From Nemertoderma westbladi (taxonomy: Eukaryota > Xenacoelomorpha > Nemertodermatida > Nemertodermatidae), in assembly GCA_032718475.1 (NCBI GenBank), contig JAUCBJ010001071.1, positions 1-64,000 on the forward strand: DNA of 64,000 nt. The letters are read 5' to 3'. A model generated the notes under the pieces. That model did not search any database. It was given only the letters and a program-made list of their open reading frames with translations, and was not told the DNA's origin. Below are positions 1-12,044 of this stretch, one piece after another. How positions within the stretch are numbered: the stretch's first letter is position 1; every line of letters starts with the position of its first letter. Position numbers and translations under genes: made by a program.

Positions 1-3000
1 TGTGTCCCTTGAGGTCTCCTACCCCGTGCATAGACTTCAACTCTATTTGGATCTCCTCAGCGTCCTGGAAGCTAGAAACGGCTCTCACCACTTCCTCGTC
101 GATATAAGATAATGTGGACGCAGTGTCCAACATCACATATATTCGCTTTGATCCCTTATCGCCAGTGAGTTTCACCGGAATCACGCTAAATATTTCCGAC
201 GTGGCCGATGATAAATACGTCCGCGCGCTGGTCGATGAACTATCCGCGGTGAAACCTTGGCAGGTCACTTCTCTCGCGCTCGACTCGCCATCCTCGTCCG
301 ACGAACCTGGTTGGTAACCATCGTCCTGGATGCCGGTATACGTATTTCTCCTTATCGATACGGGTTCTTTGCTCCCCTTCCTGTGAGGATTTCGCTGTAA
401 GTAACGGTCCGTTGGGGTGTGGAAATCCGCATGTAGCAACTTGTGATGTAGTCTGCCGCATTCCATGCATCCGTCCTTGCTGTTCGGGCACTGCCGCCGT
501 ACATGGCCTGGCGCAAGACATGCCCAACAGGTGTCCAACGTCCGCACTTGAACTCTTCTCTGTTCCGAATTTAATTCTTTGAACCGTCTGCAACTATCTA
601 ACTTATGGTCGTCAGATCTTACCTCCTTTAGTAAACAGTATTGGCAACCTACAAATCCATCCGGCAACTCCTGTTGCTTTAACCTAGGTCTATCTAACCG
701 CTCACCTGACCATACTCGCGAGTCTGATCTAAAGGCTGGGGTATTCGAATTATATCTGTCTACTGAGTTATAAGTCACAGTGGTCCTGTCATCGTCAAAA
801 CTTACCATAGACTTACCGGTAACAGGTTTAGACTCCCTCATATTCTCTTCTGAGAAGTTTGATTTCATCTCTGCTACTGCGTCTGTGGCTATCATGTCAT
901 GAATATGCTGAAGTGTCAACACCTTACCTTGGCCCTCCAACTTATTCTCTAATTTGCGCCATTTCTGTCGATAACGCATGTTTAGACGTCTTATTACGCT
1001 CTTTAAAACTTCGGCGTGATCACCATGATGAGGTAGATTCACCGTCCTCAAGATGTCTAATGCGTTCGAAATAGCGTTCGCTAAGTTCAACAGCTCTAAC
1101 GGAGTTGTAATCCTTCCGCCCTTACCCAAGTCTTCTACTATCGACTGCGCCATCTTGGTTTTATTCCCGTAGATGTCACTAAGCGTCTTCATCGCTAACT
1201 CGAATGCTCTTTCGTTGCCGACGAAGTTATCAGCAATGGCTCTAGGTTCTCGATGGAGCATCTGAAGCAAATAGTTGAACTTCTCGTTGGGAGTAAAGGT
1301 GCTGTTGGTTAGCTGCTCGTCGACATAGGTTTTGAAGGTCCTCCAATGCTTATGGTTGCCCATAAACTTCTGGGGTTGTTGCGTCGGCAGTCCTTGCCTA
1401 GCAGCAAACTTACCTATGTCCCTAAGGGTTGCGTCGTTCCGGGTTAACAAATGGTTTAGTTCCGCAGGGTTGTTAAGTCTGGTCCTTTCCCGGTGGTTCC
1501 AACTTACCTGCTCCGCGTCCGTCCTTCTTTCCTTATAGTTTCGGGACTTCTGACGTCTCATGTCTTCCTCTTCATCGCTTGACTCAGTGTCAGTCCTTAG
1601 CGCTCGCGATGGTTTGCACGCCGAGGCCCTGATCCAAGCCTCCTCAATAAATTTCTCGGCCGAATTTTCGAAGTTGGGATTATGAATATTCGGGACAGGC
1701 GTCCTTACCTGAGGTCTATGTGGTATAGTCTCCTCCGATATGCGTACTCGTTGACTAGGCTGGACTTTATCTAACTCAGGCCTGCTGGGATTAGAATTAC
1801 TTCTTACCTGGGCTGCTTCCTTTAACCGTAGGTTGCTAAGCATGTCCGTTATAGGTTGGATGTGTGGCGATATAGCTTGCGCTAGACTAGCACTTAACTC
1901 ATCCCTCGTAATAAATTCCTGGCTAGGGTTCTGTTGTATAGTCGGCTCTATCTGAGTAATCCGCTGTCTCTCATATGATCCCTCTTCCGGTTTAACCCGG
2001 AAGTTCTCCGTCGAACTGGGTCGGCGCTCCGTCCGCGTATTCCAAACCCGCGGGTTCGGTTCGCCCAATACTCGTCCCGTTGGAGTTTCTCTAAACTCTT
2101 CATCGTCGTGTTCGGTGTGTAGTGGTGCGATGTTCTGATGACGTGGATTCTGCGCGATGGGTGAAGCACTAATACCAACTGGCGTGCGATATGTAGAGAA
2201 TGGTTTAGCGATCCGTGTACTCGTAATAGCTGGACCGGGTATAGGAATTCTGGTCGTCGTCGACTCGCGTATGGTCGGAGTTCTCGCTTCCTGTTCGGCC
2301 TTCTGCAGTGCGAACAGTTCTCGCAACTCAGTCCCTACACTCGCCCCACATTCTTCGATCATTCGCATCCCCTTCTCGGCGATTTCGTTCGCCTTCCTAG
2401 TCCGTTCTTCGCTCTCTAAACTTAATCTCGCACTTTCCAACTGCGCCAGTTTACGTTCTTCTTCCTCCCTTGCTCGTCTCGCTGCGCCCTCTTCTTCTAC
2501 ACGCGCCTTCTCTTCATACAACGCCCGTCTCTCCCTCTCGCGCTCAAGTTCGCGCTCCTTGCGCTCGCGTTCGAGTTGGAGTTCGTATTCCCTTTGTTCG
2601 CGTTCCTTCTGTTCGCGTTCGAGCTGGAGTTCGCATTCCTTGCGTTCGCGTTCGAGCTGGAGTTCGCGTTCCTTGCGTTCGCGTTCCTTCTGTTCGCGTT
2701 CGAGCTGGAGTTCGCGTTCCTTGCGTTCGCGTTCCGCTTGCTCGCGCTTACCTTTCTCTTCCAACTCTCGCAACTTTGCGTCTAACTTACGTGTTCACTC
2801 CCGTTCCCGCTCGGCTTCCTTCCGTGCTTCCGATGCACGCAAAACTTCCGCCTGCTGTTCGTCTAGTCGGCGTCTTCTCTCCTCTGCCGAGTTGTGAGAA
2901 ACAAGGGATCTAGCACATATTACCTTACCTCGCGCGTGACTAACCTGGGAATCGCCGCTGTCTCTAGATGCGTCATCAGGTGGAGTCAACGTCCTCTGTT

Positions 3001-3888
3001 GGATGTTCTCCGTCGTCGGTAGCACCTGACCTGGTACCACCACTCCATTCTGCATCAGCCAGCTAGTAACTTCCCTTTGATACCTGCGCTCCTCCTTGTC
3101 TTGGATCTCTTCTCGCTCCACTAACTCTCTCAACTCTGCGTCACTCACTTGAGTCGCCTGCGCTTGTGATGCCCATAGCAGCCAGTTCTCCGTCCTAACT
3201 CGTCGGAATCGCTCCGATAACTCGCGGTGTTCCAACAAGGCTGCTAAAACCCTGTCGTAAATCCTCGTTGCTACGTCGCTCGACTGAGACTCTACTGCAT
3301 TCTTCGCTAGGACTGCAAGCTCCTCCGTCTGCTTGAATAACGCTGAGTTATATCCTCTTCTAATCTCTACTAACCCTTCCCGTCCGATGTTCGCTGAGTC
3401 AGCTAACATCTTCCTTACCTTGTCCGCCGTCCGGGTTATGTGTCAGGCATGCGCGCGAAGTTTCTTCTTCATCGCAGTGTCGAACTCTCTATCACTTACC
3501 TGACTTACACTCGGTGGACTTGAAGGATTATTTCGGGAACTACGGGTACTCCTTACAGCCGTCGGAACCATGGCACTTACCATACCCACAGGTCTGGAAA
3601 CCGGGCTCTCGCTTCTGCTACACTACCCTCCCTATCACTCACCTCTGTCCGGACTGCTGTACAGTCCTTCCTTACAGTAGCGGTAGGGGATCCTAATATT
3701 ATTACTTGAGGTTGTTGTTCTTCCTCACTAGTCACTGTCTCGTCCTCCTGTTCACTTACGTCAGCGTCGCTCGCTGCATCGTCATAGTCGGCATTGTCAT
3801 CAACAGTAATGTTTACGCTATCGTCAGTCGGCGGTCCAGCCGCCGTCTCATAGCTGTCCTCTAGTGCCTCTTTGTCTGAGACACTCAT
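1..3888 (-). pseudogene. gag-pol: Broken gag-pol of BEL/Pao copy 1
   Basis: The reading frame starts at ATG 3888-3886 with the acidic N-terminus seen in copy 2 (MSVSDKEALEDS). It is broken by a 7-bp deletion near 3595, a TGA at 3445-3443 (GGA in copy 2) and a TGA at 2797-2795 (CGC in copy 2). After 2794 the frame appears to stay open to the window edge. Codon 1543-1541 is CGA, where copy 2 has TGA, so here gag and pol are continuous. The central coiled coil (about 2500-2790) is encoded by short repeats that differ in number and order from copy 2. The part present covers gag, the Pao gag core, the zinc knuckles and the start of the protease; reverse transcriptase and integrase lie outside the window. 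Confidence 0.88.
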
Positions 3889-5072
3889 AGTCTAAATAAT
3901 GTTTGCCTTCCGGCAAAATATCTCACAAAATTCGAGATATAATTATAATTTAACCGAAACACGGTCAAATTATTTGTCAAATATCAGTTGGTCCAAATGC
4001 CAAAATAAATTCGCAATGCAATATTGTGAATTTAATGGGGTATATAGTTATAGCAAATACTAACACAATATTTAAACAAAAATATTATTCTATAGCTACT
4101 ATATAGCATTAAATACCGGTATAGCACAAAATAACTCTGAATCTAATACAAAATATTCAAAATATACTTGCCACCCGAATATTTCTAATTTTATATACAG
4201 CTCTAATCAACGTAATTTTAGTTTCAAATATTATATGTATCCACTAGCGCGTGGCTACATCTTCGGGTTGCGACTCTCTCTAACTCTCTCTCTAACTTGA
4301 GCGATTCAAAAAACCATGGCCGGCTAAACCTAAATATCCTAACTAATAAATTGAGTTCAGCTTCGCAGTTAAACAACCGATAATTTTTTACTGCTTCCAC
4401 AAACACACTGGTGCCAACAGAACAACTAACCTTGTTTGCTGTGAGATTCCACGTCCGCGTCCAAAGATTCAGGCCCTTCGCTGATTGCAAACCGAACCCG
4501 CAGACCCACACGAACCCCAAACTCAGAAGTTCCGTCTTGCCATGTATCTCCAGATGGTATAAAATAACTAAGCGGTTACCTAACATACCGGTACAAAACT
4601 CTAGAATTTTACAAAATAATTTTGACCGAAACTGAATTCTCGCAAACCTAGCTAATAATTTTCAAAAACTTACTAATTACAATTTGCCCTAAGGCCTAAG
4701 GAACTGCTGTATTCGCAATTAGTAAAGCGCACTACCGTACATCCACTGTATGCAGTACAGTAAGTAAAACAGTACACCAACCTAACAGCCTAATGATACT
4801 GTGTGTGGTACGGCAAACAAATGTCCTTCTACCGTACGCAGTAACAGCAATCAGCCTAATGTACTACTGTACTATCGTACGCAGCCAGTGAATACAGTAA
4901 TCTAAACTAACGACCTAATAGAATAAACTCAATGTCTTACTGTACGCTAGCCTATAGCCTACAGCAGACGATCACGTGCTCTAATTTATTGCTTAATACT
5001 GTGATACCACTATCAGCCTAAGTATACTCTATTACTGTACGCTACAGCCTACAGCAACAATGCGCGTATTAC
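3889..5072 (-). other. 5' leader of BEL/Pao copy 1
   Basis: About 1.18 kb between the LTR and the gag start, matching 24123-25307 of copy 2. It is full of degenerate repeats based on TTAGGCTG and GCGTACAGTA. A 120-codon open frame at 4586-4224 is also open in copy 2, but the copies are too similar for that to prove coding. I could not identify a convincing tRNA primer-binding site next to the LTR. Confidence 0.7.
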
Positions 5073-7220
5073 TGATAAACAACCGCGACCTCTATACTAA
5101 CAGCAGAACTGTTGAACAGACCAATACCCGTTAATATCCTTCTGTCAACCTAATGAGCTCTCGCCTAACCAATAAGACACAAAGACTGCTCTACTGTTAA
5201 GTAAAGGGGATCAGGAGCGTGCTATTACTAAATTGTAAGGGTTGCTAAATACAGAACCGCTACTTACCGTTAGATGGCGCTAATCTGCCGTCCACTAATA
5301 TATTTTACTAATTTTACACAACTCCTGCAAAATCGCTTGTTCCTTTCTCTACCGATCGCTCGATAGAGAGCTAACTGTTCGAATCTATGAGCCACGCGGG
5401 AATAACCAAAACAATAAACCCGAGTCGGCTCCCTAAGCTTACTTAAGACGAGTGCGAGAGGCCTTGCACTCAGAGTATTCTTACGCCTAATTTTATCACT
5501 ATTAAAGCACGCTATTACCTACGTCTTTCTAATCGCGAATACTGGAGGTTCCCTAACGTAATGTGTGAATGCGAGAATATTTAAAATATCAAAATGGTAC
5601 AGTATCTGTTTCTACGTGGGTAATACCACCCGAGTCTAAAACTGCCCGCGACTGGCTTTAGGCCAGCAAAATTACTAGCATATCGTGCGTACCGAATAGT
5701 GCGTTCTAGCTGATTGCCCGCTAATGCAAATAACCGCTCAGCGTGAATAGTTTACAGTACACTAATTATTACCTTAGCTACTCTCCGCTATGCTGCGTAC
5801 TAATTCTTAATTTTTACTAATTAGTTACAGTCACAAATATTTAACAGCGTACTAATTACTAAGAGTTCCAGAATACGTAATTCTAATTTATCACGCAACA
5901 GGTTTCGCTAGTAATAGCCTAAATTGCCGTATTACTTTGACCTAATCAATAACTAATTATTGTAACTAAGAAATAGAAATCAATCAAAGGAAAAGAGCGC
6001 CTATCTAAGCATTCGTAATCTTAGGCACACTTCAATAACACACCAATCAGCGTTAGAAATCACAGTTTACAATTATGCAATTCACTACTCGTACTCCACA
6101 CTCAACGTTGTAATACGCGCAGGCCTCTCCCGGGTACATCTAGGATTCCTAACTAACCCAATTCCTGCCCCCCTAATACTAAATAGAGACAAAACCTGGA
6201 TCATCAGCCCCCTAGATACTGTTCCGGCGATCGGTCTGCGTGCCGCAGTGCAAGTTACCCGCCCGCAACGGTGACTCTGGCCAGCGTTGCCCGCTTTGAA
6301 TCCTCCGCTCTCTCCTAGTCGCTCAACCCCCCGATGCGCCCACCGCCCACTGGCACCTTAGCCCTCCATGATGCTAATAGCTACCGTAGCGGCGCATGCA
6401 AATCACAAAGTCTGACAGTCTCAGGATTCCCTTAGGATTATTGCGCAGGAAAGAATCACATAGAACCATTAATCAAAAGGTAGAAATCATAGTTCAGTTG
6501 TAATTAGCAGTAATCGAAGGAATTAATTGAGAAACACAATCAAAGATAATCGCACTAGCAAAGCATTTCAAGAAATTAATCAAATTTAGTAAATTGCAGA
6601 AAATACGCTAAAAATTGAATAGAGACAGCTCGGCAAGTACAAGGTGATAGCAGATCATGTGAGGTGATCATGTGAACAGTAACAGATTGATTGATAGGCT
6701 CTACCGGCACACCGCCAATTTATAGGTGATCCGATGGGTGATGCAATAGGGTGACTCAATCGCTCTCCTATTGGCTCTCCAGTCCATGCTAGCATTAAAC
6801 CAACCTGGAAGCAGTTAATCCAATAAGGAGACCGGATTGTAGCCCTATGCCCTCAAATTATTACCATATATGGTAATGGATCACGTCTCTGGCTGCTGAA
6901 TGGCCAGGACAGCGTCCCTATATGCTAGCCCTATCAAACTAATATCAGCAAGCACAGAATCCAGGGTCCGAATAAACTTGCTACCCTGGGACTATCTACA
7001 TATCCTAATACAAAATTACGTAGGTAGGGCTACATACTATACAAAATGAATGGATGCAAAATATATGGGCGTTTTAACTTCCTTACCTAAATACCACTGC
7101 GTTATTATGCCTTATCTAAAATATCATGCTGCACAATGGACTAATATTACATACAGTATAACGGACTAATATTGCATACTGCATAACGGACTAATATTGC
7201 ATACTGCATGATGACTAATA
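5073..7220 (-). repeat. 5' LTR of BEL/Pao copy 1, 5'-truncated
   Basis: Reverse complement of the 2.2-kb LTRs at 21923-24122 and 38637-40826. The internal end is intact: it reads TTATCA on the minus strand at 5078-5073. The outer end stops matching at 7220, so about 29 bp, including the terminal TG, have been replaced by unrelated sequence. A TATA-like TATAAAT lies on the minus strand at 6724-6718. Two octamer motifs (ATGCAAAT on the plus strand) near 6393 and 5722 are shared with the other LTRs. Confidence 0.9.
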
Positions 7221-8384
7221 TTATCACAGGCATCTCGTAATGAATGCCTGATATATAATGGTACACCAAACGGTATTGTTCCTTCTGTGCATCTTTTGAG
7301 CTAGATGGTTTGGGAGTATATCTTATTAGGTCATCATCGGACGGAACATCGTTCTGGTGTAGTAGTGGTAGCAAACCTTCATGATGTAGCTCTCTGACTA
7401 ACTGTCGATTGATCGAATTTCTATCCTATTGATAGGGTTAGATTTGGTTGATAGCATCACGTGATAAAGACCCTTCAAGTTAAAAAGTTTCCTTCAGTAA
7501 TTGGTCTATGTTAGAGTGTACAAAAGAAGCTGAGTTATTTGACTTCCTTAGAATCACATAGGCTCTGTCTAGGGTCTGTCTAGAATCTAGGGTCTGCTTT
7601 CTGGTGTCTTCTAGAGTGAATTCATAACGCCTAATGTGATTCTGATTGTGCATCCATGCTGCATCCAAATCACGAGCACGACTTGTCAATCACGAGCACG
7701 ACTTGTGGTATCAGTGTAATTCTCGATTATAGTTTCTTGACATCAATCACGGAATGATAGGAATTCCCTATATACAATAGCAGAAGATCCCCTTGCAGTG
7801 CATAGAACCTCTGCGTAGTACTAAAAGAGTCAAAATATATGAAATTGAGATTGAAAGAACATATTTTACTAAAAGCGCTAACACCTTCCGATTACAATTG
7901 CTGTATGTAACTATCTGTCGTCATTGGATAAGAGAAATCTGTAACACCAGTATTTTGTATTATATTGTTAATCCTACTGGGAGGGACACATTATAAAACA
8001 TAAAACAACAGGGACACATTTATTCTAATCTCTTGGCCTTTACTCATAAGACAGCGCATTAACTCCCAAGGTTGCATACTATCACTATAGCTGGGAGAGT
8101 CAAAGCTAGTGTACACTAGAGTCAGCCAAGAGCTAGGAAAAAGAATAATGCTCTTCTAGGGTTCGAACTCACGACCTTCTAATTAGAAAACTAAGCAAAT
8201 GACCAGCTTGAAGGCCTTAGACCCTTAATCAGAGACATCGAGCAGCCAATGAGAGAGCAGATGCGAGTACAGTGGTAAAGCTCATCCATGGTGAGATAAC
8301 GTCATACTAACTCTCAGGGATAGTTATACTCACCGTTCAAATATCCCTCGCAAACCAGATTCCCCAAGCATCACTATGCTTCAG
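7221..8384. other. Intergenic, no gene seen
   Basis: Unique-looking sequence between the truncated LTR and the minisatellite at 8385. Short open frames (for example minus 7374-7147 and 7689-7480) have no recognisable motif or homologue in the window, and I treat them as chance. A 20-bp tandem repeat (ATCACGAGCACGACTTGT core) is present near 7670-7705. A SINE-like segment at about 8095-8235 is listed separately. Confidence 0.5.
8095..8235 (-). mobile_element. Probable tRNA-derived SINE fragment
   Basis: On the minus strand a tRNA-like 3' half reads AGAAGGTCGTGAGTTCGAACC, with an RNA polymerase III B-box match (GAGTTCGAACC) at 8170-8160. The preceding D-arm/A-box is poorly preserved. Both boundaries are uncertain. 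It could also be a decayed tRNA pseudogene. Confidence 0.38.
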
Positions 8385-8599
8385 TGCCTCAGTGAGGCAT
8401 AGTCTATGCCTCAGTGAGTCATAGTCTATGCCTCAGTGAGCCATAGTCTATGCCTCAGTGAGGCATAGTCTTTGCCTCAGTGAGGCATAGTCTGTGCCTC
8501 AGTTAGGCATAGACTATGCCTCAGTGCCTCAGTGAGGCATAGTATGTGCCTCAGTGAGGAGTCTTTGCCTCAGTGCCTCAGTGTGCGGCATAGTCTGTG
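8385..8599. repeat. 22-bp palindromic minisatellite
   Basis: About nine to ten tandem units of ~22 bp, each containing the near-palindrome TGCCTCAGTGAGGCATAG followed by TCTA or TCTG. Some units carry an extra TGCCTCAG half-unit (8519-8537, 8567-8582). The array could fold into serial hairpins. No coding function is apparent. Confidence 0.9.
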
Positions 8600-8649
8600 T
8601 TAGGTCTTAAATGAGAGTCTTACAAATTCGAACATCAACAAACAAATTC

Positions 8650-8905
8650 GAAGGTTTCTCTTCCACCTTGGTATAGTGGTTGCATTGAATTCACATCTCC
8701 CGCATGTCATGGGTTCGATCCCCGCATGAACCTGGGCAGTTTTCGTTCGGTCAGCAATAGGCCTAACTTTGCAAAATGCAGTATTACTGCCTAGTAACCA
8801 ATACATGGTTACTGTATGGTTTTCACTTTGAGACATTTCACCCTCTAGCATCAGACTGAGGAACTTCAGACTACTCTAAATAATCTCTAAATAAATCTCT
8901 CTAAA
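8650..8905 (+). mobile_element. tRNA-derived SINE
   Basis: An A box TGGTATAGTGG (8669-8679) is followed 32 bp later by a B box GGTTCGATCCC (8712-8722), the internal promoter of a tRNA. The flanking acceptor arms do not pair, and the homology continues as a non-tRNA body into an AAATAAATCT-type AT-rich tail near 8880-8905. This fits a SINE better than a tRNA gene. Exact ends and target duplication were not resolved. Confidence 0.6.
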
Positions 8906-8946
8906 TAAATAAAAGAGCTGCGGTGTCACTTATGACACCCTCTTGC

Positions 8947-9224
8947 GCCGGCTTTGTGACAGTTAGACAACACTGACACCATTGCGTATCGGATTGATTA
9001 ATTAGGATAATCAATTAAACCCTAATTAGGAGTCGTAAGACACCTATTAGGGTTTAATTGTACTAATTAATTGATGACACCTGTCAATTGGGGTCTAATT
9101 AGCCTAATTAGGAGGTGTCACTGACAATGCCAATGACGGCGCCAATGACACCCATAGGGTAACATTGGGTGTCACCCAGACAGTCTGGCGCCAGTCAGTT
9201 GGGTCTAACTGTCACAAAGCCGGC
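8947..9224. mobile_element. Foldback MITE with 22-bp perfect terminal inverted repeats
   Basis: The 22 bp at 8947-8968 (starting GCCGGCTTTGTGACAG) are the exact reverse complement of 9203-9224. The interior contains further inverted segments built on CCTAATTAGG, GGTGTCA and TGACACC, so the whole ~278 bp can fold back. There is no coding capacity. It is probably a non-autonomous DNA transposon, but I could not settle the target-site duplication or the superfamily. Confidence 0.75.
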
Positions 9225-10505
9225 CAAGACCCTACTACTTCTGGATGAATAACACCAGACAATTGGTCCACTCCGGAATGTACATTGGATGCGGCATCAC
9301 CACCATTTTAGGCGCAAGTAACTTTCCCGTGTACCACATTGGCATGACGTACAATGGAGTGAACTACAATAACGTTCCAACTATTATGGAGTGGCAGCAT
9401 ATTAATGCTTTACGCTTACACGATAGACCCGCTAGTAGTACTCGTGAACCCAGCCTCCAGACTGCCCTGCACCTGAAACTATATGCTCCTCAGTCGAGTG
9501 GATTACCATGAAAAATGGCGAAGTGGAGAGTTTAATCATCCCGGAATGGTTGAGGTATGAATGGTAGTACACTCATAATTTCGAACACATTATGTGTCAC
9601 CATTATACGGCCTTAATTATGAACAATACTTACGAGATATGATTGCACTAAAACAAGAGGTAACCGAAGCCACCAATACACCAACTGAACTTTATTGTAA
9701 ATTAAGGTACTGGCTAAACAACACCAAACATGGTCCCCAGCTGATCCAAACCTATTTGATCATATATATGATACCAACCGCAAAGACAACCATACAATGT
9801 CGCTACACCTCAGTGACCTGCTAATCATCATTCCCAATATCACAGAACCCACTTTAGGTAGAGTTCACAGATGCATAATCAGCTTACTCAATACTACCAA
9901 ATGTGAATACCATTACAGTATCATCACTGGAATCCCCTGAGTACTAGCGCTGAACGCAATGCATGACTCAATCCTCAATCATCTTAATCAAATATCATTT
10001 CACTAATTGAATTGTCAGGACTATCTCAAATACACGAAAATTGTGAAATAACTTGTTTTCCTCATATATTTCTCTATGGATATCCGAAAACAAATAGTTT
10101 AAACTCAGAACTCGATTGTGGTTTGAAATTGTTGATGATGCCATCTCGTTGAGCAAACCTCTGGCAGTATTATCAGTTCGGATAATAATTTTATAAAATT
10201 AATTGGCAATTACTGTAGGGCCAATGTTAGCAGGTTCTTTCTACTGTCTGCTATCTGCATGTGTGCTGTGCATCAACAAATATTGTTGACTGAAGGGGAA
10301 CCTGATTGAAGGGGGTTCGTAGTTTTCCATGCCAGATAAGTCGTTGTTGTACTTAAAACCTTAGTTCGCCCCCAATCAATAGGAACTGTTAGATACACTT
10401 CTTAGTGTCTTAGTGCAAACTTTTCGAAGGTTTCAATTGCGAAAATTCTAGGAGTTAACTGATAAATAAATATTATTAGGGTTGAGTGGAATTATAACTA
10501 TACAT

Positions 10506-10527
10506 CCCCCCCCCCCCCCCCCCCCCC
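10506..10527. repeat. Poly(C) tract, 22 bp
   Basis: Uninterrupted run of 22 C in otherwise AT-rich DNA. Its length is prone to sequencing and replication error. Confidence 0.95.
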
Positions 10528-10779
10528 TATAGTAGTAATTTTATTGATGATTGGATCTGGTTGGCCTGTCTCTATGTATAGCATCTCGCGGTTGGTTTGT
10601 TGACGACACCGACTGCGCTACATAACATTCTGTTATACTTAGCCAATGTTAAACATATTGACTTTTGGGGGGTTCCTGTTAGCCGTAAACGTTTATCTGT
10701 TCTACAATAATGTAATAATAACATAAAGTATACAAATACAGAAAATACAAATGTATTTCTTGTTTCCAGTAAATTCGTT

Positions 10780-10880
10780 TCAATTAAATATAGATATATA
10801 AATATAAGAAATAAATATATAATATAATATAATAATAAATAGATAAATATATTTATATATTTATATTAATTTAAATTGGG
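10780..10880. repeat. AT-rich low-complexity tract
   Basis: About 100 bp made almost wholly of ATATAA/TATAAT permutations with no coding signal. Confidence 0.8.
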
Positions 10881-11805
10881 GGTGATTTTGTTCCATATTA
10901 CCATATAAATATATTTTGTACCGGGTCATATAATATAATTTCTTTATTTTTTATCTCTCAAGGAAAATGAAAAGAGTAAAGATATAATTATCGAGCAGAG
11001 ATTCCATAAGAACATAATGAGCATAATGACAGCCGTAAAGGAGAGCAGAAATCATGGCCGCACAGAAAATATTATATTTCAGCCAAACTGGAGCAAAGTT
11101 ATGTTTGTTTAGAAAACCATAAAATTTTATTATAATGTTTTGATTGTATACACTACAGTCGCTTTGGAACCTACCTGTCCATGCAGGCTGCTATAGTTGA
11201 GGGGGGTCTCTATCATTATCCTCAATGTGGTAAAACACAAACTGTTTACAGAACTGTGCTAATGGGTCACTGGGACGAAATCTTATAAATTGACCCATCA
11301 ATCGATTCATTTCAGTTCTGTAGATAATCAGGCTTATATCATTCATTTTGGAGCAGAATAATCAGAAGTTGTGCTAAGAGCGCACATTCATCCATATCAT
11401 TGGTCATTGTAGAGCAATGGAGTTGGATGGTTCAATTGGTGAATCAGTAGTAGTTTTAATTAGTAGTTTTATTTAGTTATTTTCTGTATCCCTGTTCATA
11501 TTTTATGTGTGTAACACACGTATTATAATAGTATGGTATAGAATAATAATATAATGTACACATTTGAAGTGAAAAATGTAGGTGTTCACAAATTAATGTG
11601 GGACGATAATGATGTGCACCCATCAATTAATTTACACACATAATTTTGGCTCAAATTTGATTACAGATTCAACCAGCTCGAGTGTGGGAGTTAGTAATGA
11701 AATAAAAGGAATGAATTGAATGCAATCTTGAAAGAAGACATCGGCGAAGTCGTCTTTGAACGTCTTCAGATGTGCATGTGCAATAAATAAATACAGATCA
11801 CCATA

Positions 11806-12044
11806 CTAGGATCGGCATGCTGCATTGCAGCTGCATTTTTAAGAATGCTGTGCCGGCTTGTCAACAAAATTGCACCGCCACAACTCCCTATCACCCATGA
11901 CATTTGCTAGATCATCCGCATCTTCAAGGCCAGTGTCCTTTAAGATGCGTCTCAAGAAAGTCATGGGCTGTCCACCATGCTTATTCACTCCATGAGGCTG
12001 CCAAAGTACAAGATTATGCACTGGCTGGTCCTCACGGCGAAAGC
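11806..12044 (-). mobile_element. 3' part of older RTE-type LINE (split by nested copy)
   Basis: These 239 bp match the 3' end of the LINE at 12045-15810. On the minus strand they start at the codons of the C-terminal HCFRREDQPVHN-type motif and end at the 3' terminus (CCGATCCTAGTA). With 15811-17045 they form one older insertion. The hexamer GAAAGC occurs at 12039-12044 and again at 15811-15816, flanking the nested copy. The outer flanks share ATCACCATA (11797-11805 and 17046-17054), the target-site duplication of the older element. Confidence 0.82.

Larger units (their letters stand above)
1..7220 (-). mobile_element. BEL/Pao LTR retrotransposon, copy 1 (cut by window edge)
   Basis: This is a minus-strand copy of the same family as the element at 21923-40826; its bases run colinearly with about 21952-29211 of that copy. 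It holds the 5' LTR (5073-7220), the leader (3889-5072), gag and the first part of pol, and then leaves the window at base 1. The two copies lie back to back with their 5' LTRs facing each other. Copy 1 is the more decayed in gag (a 7-bp deletion and two stops), but it keeps an Arg codon where copy 2 has a stop between gag and pol. Seen by direct comparison; the family assignment rests on the pol domains of copy 2. Confidence 0.92.
9225..11805. other. Intergenic; possible decayed coding remnant at 9245-9824
   Basis: Two plus-strand frames (9245-9511 and 9594-9824) have protein-like composition, but I recognise no family and they are short. I note them without a function. The rest holds a poly(C) tract (10506-10527), an AT-rich tract (about 10780-10880) and no open frame of note. 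Confidence 0.4.

Noticed and set aside
2157-2897. 246-codon plus-strand frame
   Set aside because: Antisense to the repetitive coiled-coil region of gag; open only because of the repeat composition.
8662-8735. Functional tRNA gene
   Set aside because: A and B boxes are good, but the acceptor arms do not pair and homology continues as a SINE body and tail.
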